Source: RGIG2041 sp045652745 (GTDB taxonomy: Bacteria; Bacillota; Clostridia; UBA1381; UMGS1253). Taken from it: a DNA stretch of 64,000 nucleotides. Made by a program: the position numbers and the translations under genes. Under the pieces are notes generated by a model, which saw only the letters and a list, made by a program, of their open reading frames with translations, searched no databases and had not been told where the DNA came from. The stretch spans positions 136,488-200,487 of the forward strand of contig JAZRUW010000001.1 of NCBI GenBank assembly GCA_045652745.1, read 5' to 3'. Shown piece by piece: positions 43,785-53,094 of the stretch; positions within the stretch are counted from its first letter, which is position 1; each line of letters starts with the position of its first letter.

Positions 43785-44432
43785 ATGGATAAAGAGACAG
43801 TATTGCAAAAAATTCAAGAAGTCGGTTTGGTTGCAGTTGTACGTGCAACATCGGCTGAACAGGCAAAGAAGATTACGGATGCATGTATTGAGGGCGGCGT
43901 TGCAGCAATCGAAATGACATTCACTGTTCCGTCTGCAGATAAAGTTATCAGCGAGGTAGCAAACATCTATTCTCCTGACCAGATTATCCTTGGTGCAGGT
44001 ACGGTTATGGATTCCGAAACTGCAAGAATTGCGATTCTGGCAGGCGCACAGTATATCGTAAGCCCATACTTTGATTTGGAAACAGCGAAGCTTTGTAATC
44101 GTTACAGAGTGCCGTATATGCCGGGTGTAATGACGATTAAAGAAACTGTTGAAGCTATGGAAGCCGGTTGCGATATCATCAAGTTGTTCCCGGGTGACAC
44201 GATGGGTCCGAAAATGATTAAAGCAATTCACGGCCCAATTCCGCAGGCGAAGTTTATGCCGACCGGCGGCGTAGATGCAAATAACGTTGGTGAATGGATT
44301 AAAGCCGGCGCGGTTGCAGTAGGCGCAGGCAGTTGTTTGACTGGCGGTGCAAAAACCGGCGACTACGAAAGCATCACAAGAATCGGTAAGCAGTTTATTG
44401 AAAACATCAAGGCTGCACGTGCTGCAAAATAA
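43785..44432 (+). CDS. eda: Bifunctional KHG/KDPG aldolase
   Basis: Cleaves 2-keto-3-deoxy-6-phosphogluconate to pyruvate and glyceraldehyde 3-phosphate, and 4-hydroxy-2-oxoglutarate similarly. The TIM barrel holds catalytic Glu43 (AIEMTFTVP) and Schiff-base Lys133 (DIIKLFPGD), plus the phosphate-binding MPTGGVD segment near 163-169. The 215-residue length is normal. AAAAAGGAG is the ribosome binding site. With the kinase downstream it forms the end of a hexuronate or gluconate route. Confidence 0.96.
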   Translation: MDKETVLQKIQEVGLVAVVRATSAEQAKKITDACIEGGVAAIEMTFTVPSADKVISEVANIYSPDQIILGAGTVMDSETARIAILAGAQYIVSPYFDLETAKLCNRYRVPYMPGVMTIKETVEAMEAGCDIIKLFPGDTMGPKMIKAIHGPIPQAKFMPTGGVDANNVGEWIKAGAVAVGAGSCLTGGAKTGDYESITRIGKQFIENIKAARAAK

Positions 44433-44466
44433 TTTATACATATAACAAAGAAAAGGAGAATATAAA

Positions 44467-45498
44467 ATGGCAAAGATAGTAACAATGGGCGAGATTATGT
44501 TAAGACTCTCGACTCCGGGAAACGAAAAATTTATTCAAGCAGACGAATTTGATGTTTGCTATGGTGGCGGTGAGGCCAATGTTGCAGTTTCTCTTGCGAA
44601 CTATGGCCACGATGCTGAATTTGTAACAAAGGTTCCGGCCAACCCGATTGGTGAGTGTGCAGTTGCGGCGCTCAGAAAAATGAATGTTGAAACAAAGAAT
44701 ATTGCTCGCGGTGGCGAAAGACTGGGTATCTATTTCTTAGAGACGGGCGCTGCAATGAGAGCGTCCAATGTCGTATATGACCGTGCGCATTCTTCGATCT
44801 CCACGGCTACGGCTGAAGATTTTGATTTTGATAAAATTTTTGAAGGTGCTGACTGGTTCCACTTTACAGGCATCACTCCGGCTGTATCCGATGCAGCTGC
44901 CGAACTTACCGAAGCTGCACTCAAGGCTGCGAAAGCAAAGGGTATCACGGTATCGGTTGACTTGAACTTCAGAAAGAAACTCTGGTCGAGTGAAAAAGCA
45001 CAGAAGGTTATGACAAACCTGATGCAATATGTAGATGTTTGTATCGGTAACGAAGAAGATGCAGAAAAAGTTCTCGGCTTCAAACCAGGCAACACGGATG
45101 TAACAAGTGGCGAACTGGAACTTGCAGGCTACAAAGATATTTTCGAGCAGATGGTTGCAAAGTTTAACTTTAAGTATGTAATCAGTTCACTGCGCGAAAG
45201 TTTCTCCGCTTCCGACAACGGCTGGTCCGCTTGCATTTACTGCAGCGAGACAAAGGAATTCTACCATTCCAGAAAGTACAGAATTTCTCCGATTGTTGAC
45301 CGTGTTGGCGGCGGTGACTCCTTTGCCGGCGGCGTCATCTGCGGTTTTGTAGATGGCAAAAACTTCAAGGATGCACTTGAGTTTGGTGTAGCGGCTTCTG
45401 CGCTCAAGCACACCATTCCGGGTGACTTCAACCTCGTTTCCAGAGCAGATGTAGAAAATCTTGCCGGTGGTGACGGTTCGGGCCGTGTGCAGAGATAA
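44467..45498 (+). CDS. kdgK: PfkB-family sugar kinase, probable 2-keto-3-deoxygluconate kinase
   Basis: Phosphorylates 2-keto-3-deoxygluconate to KDPG, the substrate of the aldolase encoded just upstream. The 343-residue ribokinase-fold protein has the N-terminal substrate motif GGGEANVAVSLANYG (about 36-50) and the C-terminal catalytic GGGDSFAGG with Asp284. A GGGD rather than GAGD anion hole is common in KDG kinases. The specific substrate is inferred from family and pairing with eda. Confidence 0.9.
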   Translation: MAKIVTMGEIMLRLSTPGNEKFIQADEFDVCYGGGEANVAVSLANYGHDAEFVTKVPANPIGECAVAALRKMNVETKNIARGGERLGIYFLETGAAMRASNVVYDRAHSSISTATAEDFDFDKIFEGADWFHFTGITPAVSDAAAELTEAALKAAKAKGITVSVDLNFRKKLWSSEKAQKVMTNLMQYVDVCIGNEEDAEKVLGFKPGNTDVTSGELELAGYKDIFEQMVAKFNFKYVISSLRESFSASDNGWSACIYCSETKEFYHSRKYRISPIVDRVGGGDSFAGGVICGFVDGKNFKDALEFGVAASALKHTIPGDFNLVSRADVENLAGGDGSGRVQR

Positions 45499-45514
45499 AT
45501 TATAATTTTTGAGT

Positions 45515-45549
45515 AAAAAACGGATATGTGTACGCATATCCGTTTTTTT
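45515..45549 (+). terminator. Terminator after kdgK
   Basis: AAAAAACGGATATG (45515-45528) pairs with CATATCCGTTTTTT (45535-45548) over a six-base loop, with a T-run. Confidence 0.92.
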
Positions 45550-45578
45550 AAATTCAGGTAAAGTTTCTGCGCGAAATG

Positions 45579-45607
45579 TTGAATTTTTAGATTTTTTATG
45601 GTATTAT
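45579..45607 (+). promoter_or_regulatory. Promoter of the metF-metH operon
   Basis: TTGAAT (45579-45584), a 17-base spacer and TATTAT (45602-45607), 42 bases before metF. The leader is too short for an S-box, T-box or cobalamin riboswitch. Confidence 0.6.
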
Positions 45608-45649
45608 ATCCTTGGCAATGAACAATCCACTAGAAATGAAGGTTTAATA

Positions 45650-46510
45650 ATGAAAATCTCAGAATTATTCAAACAAAATAAACCTACACTGTCTTTTGAG
45701 GTATTTCCGCCCAAAACGGATACTGCATACGAGAGTGTAAAAAACGCCGTCGAAGAAATTGCGCAGTTGAACCCTAGTTTTATGAGTGTAACTTATGGCG
45801 CAGGCGGTGGTACAAGCCAATATACGGTGGATATGGCACAAGCGGTATTGAAACACGGCGTGACTCCGTTGGCGCATTTAACATGTGTATCCTCGGATAA
45901 AACCACTATACATACACAGCTCGAAAAAATAAATAACTGTGGTATAGAAAACATCTTGGCATTGCGCGGGGATATCCCTGAGGGCTATGATGTTGAAAAA
46001 AGCACCTACCATTATGCAAGTGATTTGATTTCTGATATTAAAGAATTCGGCGATTTTTGTATCGGCGGTGCTTGCTATCCCGAAGGACATACAGAATCAA
46101 AGTGTTGTTCGGAAGACATCTTAAATCTCAAACGGAAAGTCGATGCCGGTTGCGAGTTTTTAACAACACAAATGTTTTTTGACAATAATATATTATATAA
46201 TTTTATGTATAAAATCAGAGAAGCGGGGATAACCGTACCGATTGTAGCCGGAATCATGCCGGTAACCAATGGTAGACAAATCAGCCGTATTTGTGCGTTG
46301 TCCGGCACATATTTACCACAGCGTTTTAAGTCTATTGTTGATAAATACGGAGATAAGCCGGAAGCTATGTTGCAAGCCGGCGTTGCGTATGCGACCGACC
46401 AAATCATAGATTTGTTGGCAAACGGAATCCGAGCAGTACATGTGTATTCGATGAACAAACCTGAAGTGGCTGCGAAAATTCAGCAAAACATATGTGAAAT
46501 CATTAAATAA
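45650..46510 (+). CDS. metF: Methylenetetrahydrofolate reductase
   Basis: TIM-barrel flavoenzyme that reduces 5,10-methylene-THF to 5-methyl-THF, the methyl donor for methionine synthase encoded downstream. Signatures are FEVFPPKTD (about 18-26), TYGAGGGTS (about 47-55), LALRGDIP near 102-109 and the TTQMFFDN block near 168-175. ATG 45650 follows GAAGG; upstream in-frame sequence runs through the kdgK terminator and cannot be coding. The 286-residue length is normal. Confidence 0.95.
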   Translation: MKISELFKQNKPTLSFEVFPPKTDTAYESVKNAVEEIAQLNPSFMSVTYGAGGGTSQYTVDMAQAVLKHGVTPLAHLTCVSSDKTTIHTQLEKINNCGIENILALRGDIPEGYDVEKSTYHYASDLISDIKEFGDFCIGGACYPEGHTESKCCSEDILNLKRKVDAGCEFLTTQMFFDNNILYNFMYKIREAGITVPIVAGIMPVTNGRQISRICALSGTYLPQRFKSIVDKYGDKPEAMLQAGVAYATDQIIDLLANGIRAVHVYSMNKPEVAAKIQQNICEIIK

Positions 46511-46524
46511 TAGGGGATGAACGC

Positions 46525-47214
46525 ATGGAGAATTCTCCTGTTTATACACACACATTAAATAAAGAAATAGATATAGAGCTGTCCGAGGTCTTGCGCTATA
46601 TGGGCGATGCGACATCGAGGGATGTGCGTGTGATTCAACTCGCTGAAAGTGCAATCCAAACCGTCAGAGGACTTATGAGATGCAAGTGTGTATATATGCT
46701 TGTCGATTTTCCAAATGTGATGAATAATACAGTCGATTTGAATGTGTGTAAAGTGCAGTCAGTTTCGCTTTCGCGGTATATGCAGTCGTGTGAAAGCGTC
46801 TGTGTCTTTGCAGCAACCATCGGCATAGAGTTTGACCGCGCGCAAGCACGCGCTAACTTGCTTGCGCCAAGCAAAGCACTTGCGCTTCAGGCCGCAGGTG
46901 CAGCGGCGATTGAGGCGTACTGCGACCATCTGTGCAACGAGGTTTTCCTCGTGCATGCGCAAAAAAACGGCTTGAGTTTGAAAAACAGATTCAGTGCCGG
47001 TTACGGTGATTTGCCGCTCGAAGTTCAAAAGCAGATTATGACGGCACTGGATTGTCAGAGAAAAATCGGCTTGACTTTGACAGATGGATATATGATGGTC
47101 CCGACAAAATCCGTAACGGCTTTTGTGGGGATGAGTAAAGAAAAATCCTGCGCAAAAAACAAATGTATGTCATGTGAAAATTTAAATTGCAATTATCGTA
47201 AGGGTGATTATTGA
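46525..47214 (+). CDS. Methionine synthase activation-domain protein
   Basis: A stand-alone version of the C-terminal SAM-binding activation domain of MetH, used to re-methylate cobalamin after oxidation. The RFSAGYGDLPLEVQ block (about 153-166) corresponds to the RxSxGYG signature, followed by LTDGYMMVPTKSVTAFVG. A short C-terminal cysteine cluster (CAKNKCMSCENLNC) is added. The metH gene here lacks this domain, and the two genes overlap by one base, so they almost certainly work as a split enzyme. Confidence 0.88.
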   Translation: MENSPVYTHTLNKEIDIELSEVLRYMGDATSRDVRVIQLAESAIQTVRGLMRCKCVYMLVDFPNVMNNTVDLNVCKVQSVSLSRYMQSCESVCVFAATIGIEFDRAQARANLLAPSKALALQAAGAAAIEAYCDHLCNEVFLVHAQKNGLSLKNRFSAGYGDLPLEVQKQIMTALDCQRKIGLTLTDGYMMVPTKSVTAFVGMSKEKSCAKNKCMSCENLNCNYRKGDY

Positions 47215-49622
47215 TGCAAATTATGGAGTCACTTCAAAACAGAATACTGTATTTTGACGGAGCTATGGGCACGCAATTGCAGGCACGCGGACTCAAACCG
47301 GGTGAATTGCCGGAATTGTGGAATATAACGCACGCAGAAGAAATCAGAGAAATACATAGCGCTTATCTTGCGGCAGGCTGTGACATTTTGACGACAAACA
47401 CGTTCGGCGTTAATCGGTTAAAATACGATACGAGCGGCGAGTTCAGCGTCGAAAAACTGATTCGTGCCGCAATAGAAAACGCTAAACGCGCTATTGAACT
47501 ATCCGGCGGCGAAAAGTTCGTTGCCTTGGATATTGGACCTTCCGGTAAGTTACTCAAACCGCTTGGCGAACTTGAGTTTGAAGAGGCTGTTGAAATTTTT
47601 GCTGAGGTTGTACGTATTGGCGCTCAGTGCGGCGTAGATTTAATTTTAATTGAAACAATGAACGACTGCTATGAAACAAAGGCAGCGGTTTTGGCGGCAA
47701 AAGAGAATTCGAATTTGCCGGTTTTTGTTACAAATGTATACGATGAAAATATGCAGTTAATGACCGGTGCCGAACCTGCTGCAATGGTAGCTATGCTGGA
47801 AGGTCTTGGCGTGGATGCGCTCGGTGTTAATTGCAGTTTGGGCCCTGTTCAGATGTTGCCGGTTGTGCGTGAGTTGTGCAAATACGCTTCAATTCCTGTC
47901 ATTGTAAATCCGAATGCCGGTTTGCCGTCCGTGGTAGATGGCCATACGGTATATGATATTAACGCGCAACAATTTGCACTGGCTGTCCGTGAGATTATTG
48001 ATCTCGGTGCACGTGTTGTTGGCGGTTGCTGCGGCACAACGCCGGAACATATAAGTGCAACGGTGCAAATGACAAAAGATATGCATCCAATGAAAATTAC
48101 ATACAAAAAAGACACGCTTGTATCATCTTACAAATCAGCTGTTTGCATTGGCGAAAGACCGGTTATTATTGGCGAGCGCATCAATCCGACCGGCAAAAAA
48201 GCATTCAAGGAAGCCTTGCGAGAAAAGAACATAGGCTATATTCTTAACGAAGGAGTTCGTCAGCAGGAAAACGGTGCGCATATTTTAGATGTCAATGTTG
48301 GCTTGCCGGAAATTGATGAAACGGAAATGATGTGCACGGTTGTTCGAGAATTACAGGCAATTACTTCTTTACCGTTACAGATTGACACGTCAAACGTAGA
48401 AACAATGGAAAGGGCAATGCGCATATATAACGGAAAGCCGCTTGTAAATTCCGTAAATGGCAAGCAGGAGAGTATGGATGCCGTTTTCCCGCTAGTAAAA
48501 AAATACGGTGGTGTTGTTGTTGCATTAACTTTGGATGAAGACGGCATACCAGACACGGCACAAGGACGGTTTAAGATAGCAGAAAAGATTTATAATAAGG
48601 CAAAAGACTATGGAATCGACAAGAAAAATTTGATTTTTGACCCGCTGGCTATGACGGTGAGTGCGGATGTGAATTCTGCAAAAGTTACATTAGATGCTTT
48701 GGAAATGATTTCTGAACATCTTGGCTGTAAAACCAGCCTTGGTGTGTCGAACATATCATTTGGCCTCCCGCAAAGAGATTTAATCAATTCTACATTTTAT
48801 GCGCTGGCTCTTGCAGCCGGGTTAAATGCAGCAATCCTTAATCCCGGTTCTGGAGAAATGATGAAAACCTATACTACATTTATGACGTTGCATGGAATGG
48901 ATGAAAATTGTGCACGTTACATAGATTTCGCCTCGTCGGTTTCGCTTCCGGCAGGCAGCGTTCGTCAGAATTCTGTAAAAGAAAATGATTCTACAAACAA
49001 TTTAAAGGATTCGATAATAAAAGGCCTTAAAGATAGTGCTGCGGAGTGCACTCGTAAATTGTTACAAAATAAAAAACCTTTAGACATAATTCATGAGGAA
49101 ATCATACCGGCATTGGATGTTGTCGGTAAAGGCTTTGAGGAAAAATCCATGTTTTTACCTCAACTTTTAATGAGTGCCGAGGCATCAAAAGTTGCTTTTG
49201 ATGTGGTAAAGGATTACATGATCGCATCCAATGAAACTCAAGCAAAAAAATGCACGGTTGTACTTGCCACCGTAAAAGGGGATATACATGATATCGGAAA
49301 AAATATCGTAAAGGTTCTTCTGGAGAATTATGGTTTTAATGTTATCGATGCTGGCCGAGATGCGGCGCCGGAAACGGTTGTTTCGCTTGCAAAACAGCAC
49401 AATGCACCGCTCGTAGGCCTGAGCGCATTGATGACAACAACTGTACCTGCAATGCAGGAAACAATTGAAGCTTTGCGCGAAAATTCGCCCGAGTGCAAAA
49501 TTGTTGTTGGCGGTGCAGTGCTTACTCAGGAATATGCTGATGCAATCGGCGCGGATAAGTATGCCAAAGATGCAATGGATGCAGTACGGTATGCTGAGTT
49601 GGTGGAGCATAAAGAAGTATAA
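47214..49622 (+). CDS. metH: Cobalamin-dependent methionine synthase lacking the activation domain
   Basis: Transfers a methyl group from 5-methyl-THF to homocysteine through cobalamin. Domains in order: homocysteine-binding barrel (about 1-290, zinc ligands Cys207, Cys272 and Cys273 in NCSLGP and GGCCGTT), pterin-binding barrel (about 310-580), helical cap (about 595-675) and B12-binding domain (about 680-802) with DIHDIG and axial ligand His692. The activation domain is supplied by the gene upstream. ATG 47214 overlaps that gene's TGA and follows AGGGTGA. Confidence 0.96.
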   Translation: MQIMESLQNRILYFDGAMGTQLQARGLKPGELPELWNITHAEEIREIHSAYLAAGCDILTTNTFGVNRLKYDTSGEFSVEKLIRAAIENAKRAIELSGGEKFVALDIGPSGKLLKPLGELEFEEAVEIFAEVVRIGAQCGVDLILIETMNDCYETKAAVLAAKENSNLPVFVTNVYDENMQLMTGAEPAAMVAMLEGLGVDALGVNCSLGPVQMLPVVRELCKYASIPVIVNPNAGLPSVVDGHTVYDINAQQFALAVREIIDLGARVVGGCCGTTPEHISATVQMTKDMHPMKITYKKDTLVSSYKSAVCIGERPVIIGERINPTGKKAFKEALREKNIGYILNEGVRQQENGAHILDVNVGLPEIDETEMMCTVVRELQAITSLPLQIDTSNVETMERAMRIYNGKPLVNSVNGKQESMDAVFPLVKKYGGVVVALTLDEDGIPDTAQGRFKIAEKIYNKAKDYGIDKKNLIFDPLAMTVSADVNSAKVTLDALEMISEHLGCKTSLGVSNISFGLPQRDLINSTFYALALAAGLNAAILNPGSGEMMKTYTTFMTLHGMDENCARYIDFASSVSLPAGSVRQNSVKENDSTNNLKDSIIKGLKDSAAECTRKLLQNKKPLDIIHEEIIPALDVVGKGFEEKSMFLPQLLMSAEASKVAFDVVKDYMIASNETQAKKCTVVLATVKGDIHDIGKNIVKVLLENYGFNVIDAGRDAAPETVVSLAKQHNAPLVGLSALMTTTVPAMQETIEALRENSPECKIVVGGAVLTQEYADAIGADKYAKDAMDAVRYAELVEHKEV

Positions 49623-49634
49623 CGGGGGAGAAAA

Positions 49635-50795
49635 ATGAAAAAAAGCATTGCGGTAATATACAGACTTGCTTTTATCTTATTTTCTGTATGGGCAATCCTG
49701 GAAAATGTTGCATTTCAATTGCAAATGATAGGTGTAAAGTTGCTAGACTTTACAGTGTTTGCTGATGTAATCAATTTGATTTGTGTGACAATAGTATTTT
49801 TAGTATCTTTAAGACACGCACTTCCGAAAGGAATGTTGTTTTTTAAGGCATCATGTACATTTTTGTCCGTATTGGCATTGGCGGCAAATTTAGATATGCT
49901 GTTTTCGATTCATGACAGTTCGTGGATATTAAATGTTTTGTTGCCGCTCATGATGATTGTTGATTATTTGATATTTGATAAGCACAGCAGATTAAAACTT
50001 TGGCAAATTCTTTTGGGCTTAATCGGCACAACGCTTCTGGTGGCTTTGCTTTATCTTTTGGCGTCTAAGGCGCTTCATTTACCGAATGCTTTGGATTTAC
50101 TTAATTTATTTTCAAACGAGAAAGAATTGATTCAAGTTCTTTTGAACACGGGCTTTATTGTTGGTGGATTGTATTTGCTCGACAGATTACTTTCCGGCGA
50201 GTTGTTTCGTGATATACACTCGATGCTTGCACTTTTACTACGTTTATTATTTTTGTTTCTGGAATTTCAAGCCTTTATGCGTTTATCCGGAATGAATCTG
50301 ACAACGTTTTTGCAATCCTTGCGCTATTATGAAAATCTCGTAAACTTTTTGAGCTTTTTATGTATTTTAGCAGTTTTGATATGTAACGCCCTTCGATTTA
50401 AGGCGGCAGCCAAAAGTGCGTATGTATTTTTACGAATTAAGTGCTTTTTTACGCTATGTATGATTTTCGTATTTATTGTCTACCACTTTTTTGCAAAAGG
50501 AAGCTACAACCCCGACAGCGTAGCAATAGTGCTGTACTATATTGGTCCGTTGCTTATGTTGCTTGATTGGATTCTGTTTGACCCAAGTTGCCATATGCGC
50601 GGCTACGATCCGCTCATTTGGACCTTATTTCCATGCGTATATTTTTCTGTAATCACTCTGCTTTCGCGTGTCGGTTTTGCTACCTTGTATCCACTGATGT
50701 CGAGCGGTTACACAGGGGTAGGCATTTTAACGGCGAGCTTTTTAGTTGCCGGATATATATTTTATTTTGCAGATCGTGTCATCAAGAGGAGATAA
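49635..50795 (+). CDS. Pr6Pr-family membrane protein with two tandem units
   Basis: A 386-residue protein with about 11-12 transmembrane helices. The second half (about 205-386) matches the bacterial Pr6Pr (FAR-17a/AIG1-like) pattern, with IGPLLMLLDWILFDP followed by YDPLIWTLFPCVYF. The first half repeats the layout with LLPLMMIVDYLIFDKHSRLKLW near 111-132. Single-unit relatives are about half this size, so this looks like a duplication or fusion. Function is unknown. It sits 12 bases after metH and six before pcrA, so it is probably co-transcribed. Confidence 0.8.
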   Translation: MKKSIAVIYRLAFILFSVWAILENVAFQLQMIGVKLLDFTVFADVINLICVTIVFLVSLRHALPKGMLFFKASCTFLSVLALAANLDMLFSIHDSSWILNVLLPLMMIVDYLIFDKHSRLKLWQILLGLIGTTLLVALLYLLASKALHLPNALDLLNLFSNEKELIQVLLNTGFIVGGLYLLDRLLSGELFRDIHSMLALLLRLLFLFLEFQAFMRLSGMNLTTFLQSLRYYENLVNFLSFLCILAVLICNALRFKAAAKSAYVFLRIKCFFTLCMIFVFIVYHFFAKGSYNPDSVAIVLYYIGPLLMLLDWILFDPSCHMRGYDPLIWTLFPCVYFSVITLLSRVGFATLYPLMSSGYTGVGILTASFLVAGYIFYFADRVIKRR

Positions 50796-50801
50796 CAAAA
50801 G

Positions 50802-53081
50802 ATGAGTAATTTAAACAGCGCACAGAATTTGGCTGTGCAAACAATAGAGGGACCACTGTTAATTTTAGCTGGTGCCGGCAGCGGCAAAACAACAGTACTT
50901 GTAAATCGCATCGCATATATGATTGAGGAGAAAGGTGTAGCGCCTTATCAAATTTTGGCGATTACATTTACCAATAAAGCTGCAAAGGAAATGAAAACCA
51001 GAATCAGCGCTAAAATGGAAGGCGGAGATGAGATTTGGGCTTCTACGTTCCACTCGTTATGCGTGCGAATTCTGCGCAGGGATTGTGACCGTCTAGGTTA
51101 TGAGCGCAGTTTTGTCATTTATGACACACAGGATACAAAAACACTTTTAAAAGAGTGTATAAAAGAACTGAATTTGGACGATAAGATATTTACACCCAAT
51201 ATACTCTACAGCGAGATCAGCCGCGCTAAGGACGATATGTTAGAGCCGTCGCGTTTTGAAGAAATGTATGCTTCAGATTTTCGCATGAGTAAAATTGCGG
51301 CAGTGTATAAGCTTTATCAAAGGAAGTTACAAGCCAACAATGCAATGGATTTTGATGATTTAATTGTAAACACAATTCGCTTGTTTGAAAAAAACGAGGA
51401 TGTACTTGCGTACTATCATCACAGATTCAAATATATTATGGTTGACGAGTACCAGGATACGAATAATGCACAGTACAGACTAATTTATCTAATGGCGAAA
51501 AAACACCGGAATCTTTGCGTTGTCGGTGATGACGATCAAAGCATTTATAAATTCCGCGGTGCCAACATCAGAAATATTCTTGATTTTGAAAAACAGTTTC
51601 CTGATGCAAAAGTTATAAAACTGGAACAGAATTACCGTTCGACCAAAAATATTTTGGACGCAGCAAACGCGGTAATTGCAAACAACAGAAAGCGCAAGGG
51701 GAAAGATTTATGGACAGATGGCGTTTTAGGCGATGAGATTTGTGTTTATCACGCCGATGACGAGCGAGACGAAGCATATTTTGTCGCAAAGGAAATTGAC
51801 AGAATGGTGTCGGAACAAAATTATTCCTTCAAAGATTTTGCGATTTTATACCGCACCAATGCACAATCACGTGTGATGGAAGATACGCTTTTAAGACACG
51901 GACTTCCTTATCGTGTTCTTGCGGGGCTAAGGTTCTATGATCGCAAAGAAATTAAGGATGCAATTGCATATTTGCGTGTGATTGTAAATCCGAATGATTC
52001 CGTAAGTTTGAAACGTATTATTAACGAACCTAAGCGCGGTATTGGGGACACTAGCGTTGCAAAGGCCGAGTGGATTGCACAACGTGACGGCATGGGATTG
52101 TTTGATGTAATTTGCGAAGCTTCTGCGCATGCAGATATAGCGCGAGCCTCGGCGAAGTTTGATGTATTCACCAAAATGATTCTATCTTTGCGCGAACGAA
52201 AGAATACGATCTCTGTTGCGGACTTTGTGGAAACCGTACTTGTAGAAAGTGGTTATCGTGCGGCATTAATTGCAGAAAACAGTATAGAGGCAAAATCTCG
52301 ACTTGAAAACTTGGATGAATTATTAAGTGCTGTACAAGAATTCGAAAAAACAGAGCATGAAACACCCGGTCTTGAAGGATTTTTAGAAGAAATTTCTTTG
52401 GTATCCGATATTGATAACTATGATGAAGATCAACCTACAGTCACATTGATGACGATTCATGCGGCAAAAGGCTTGGAATTTCCTGTTGTATATATAATCG
52501 GTGCTGAGGAAGGACTTTTTCCGGGCATGCAATCTATGCTTGAAGAAGATGAGCTCGAGGAAGAGCGCAGACTTTGTTATGTTGCGATTACGAGAGCAAA
52601 ACAAAAATTGTATATTACACACGCTGCTTCTCGCATGATTTTCGGTCAAACAAAATACGCACCTGTCTCACGTTTCATTGGAGAAATCCCTTCTGAACTT
52701 ACGATGTGCTTCGAAGGAAGAAAAACAAGAGAACGTAAGCGCATGGCACAAACGCATACAATGGATTTTATACCGGACTATTCTCATAGCGGCTTCGGTG
52801 GTGGTGTTAAAACTACAGCGACCGGATCTACTGCAAAGGCTGAAATTTCTAACTTCGGTGGCATGAGTAAAGCTGCGCTGTTTAAGAGTTTTGATGTCCG
52901 CGCAAACGATAAGGCTGAAACAGATTTTGTTGTAGGCGATACTGTTGAACACAAAAAATTCGGTCGAGGAAAGGTTTTAAATGTGATTCCTCTCGGCAAC
53001 GATAAAAAAATTGAGATTCAATTTGACAGCGGTGAATGTAAAAATTTAATGGCATTATTTGCAAATCTAAAGAAAGTGTAA
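50802..53081 (+). CDS. pcrA: ATP-dependent DNA helicase PcrA/UvrD
   Basis: Superfamily 1A 3'-to-5' helicase for repair and replication-fork maintenance. Walker A is GAGSGKTT (residues 24-31), motif II VDEYQDTN near 211-218, motif III GDDDQSIYKFRGA near 243-255, and motifs V/VI TIHAAKGLEFPVVYIIG and YVAITRAK near 550-605. The C-terminal tail (about 690-759) has the Tudor-like VGDTVEHKKFGRGKVL typical of PcrA. GAGGAGA is the ribosome binding site. Confidence 0.96.
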   Translation: MSNLNSAQNLAVQTIEGPLLILAGAGSGKTTVLVNRIAYMIEEKGVAPYQILAITFTNKAAKEMKTRISAKMEGGDEIWASTFHSLCVRILRRDCDRLGYERSFVIYDTQDTKTLLKECIKELNLDDKIFTPNILYSEISRAKDDMLEPSRFEEMYASDFRMSKIAAVYKLYQRKLQANNAMDFDDLIVNTIRLFEKNEDVLAYYHHRFKYIMVDEYQDTNNAQYRLIYLMAKKHRNLCVVGDDDQSIYKFRGANIRNILDFEKQFPDAKVIKLEQNYRSTKNILDAANAVIANNRKRKGKDLWTDGVLGDEICVYHADDERDEAYFVAKEIDRMVSEQNYSFKDFAILYRTNAQSRVMEDTLLRHGLPYRVLAGLRFYDRKEIKDAIAYLRVIVNPNDSVSLKRIINEPKRGIGDTSVAKAEWIAQRDGMGLFDVICEASAHADIARASAKFDVFTKMILSLRERKNTISVADFVETVLVESGYRAALIAENSIEAKSRLENLDELLSAVQEFEKTEHETPGLEGFLEEISLVSDIDNYDEDQPTVTLMTIHAAKGLEFPVVYIIGAEEGLFPGMQSMLEEDELEEERRLCYVAITRAKQKLYITHAASRMIFGQTKYAPVSRFIGEIPSELTMCFEGRKTRERKRMAQTHTMDFIPDYSHSGFGGGVKTTATGSTAKAEISNFGGMSKAALFKSFDVRANDKAETDFVVGDTVEHKKFGRGKVLNVIPLGNDKKIEIQFDSGECKNLMALFANLKKV

Positions 53082-53094
53082 GGGGGAGTACAAA

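Noticed and set aside
45515..45649. SAM or cobalamin riboswitch before metF-metH
   Set aside because: The leader after the predicted promoter is only about 35 bases and the upstream hairpin is the kdgK terminator; no conserved riboswitch core is present.
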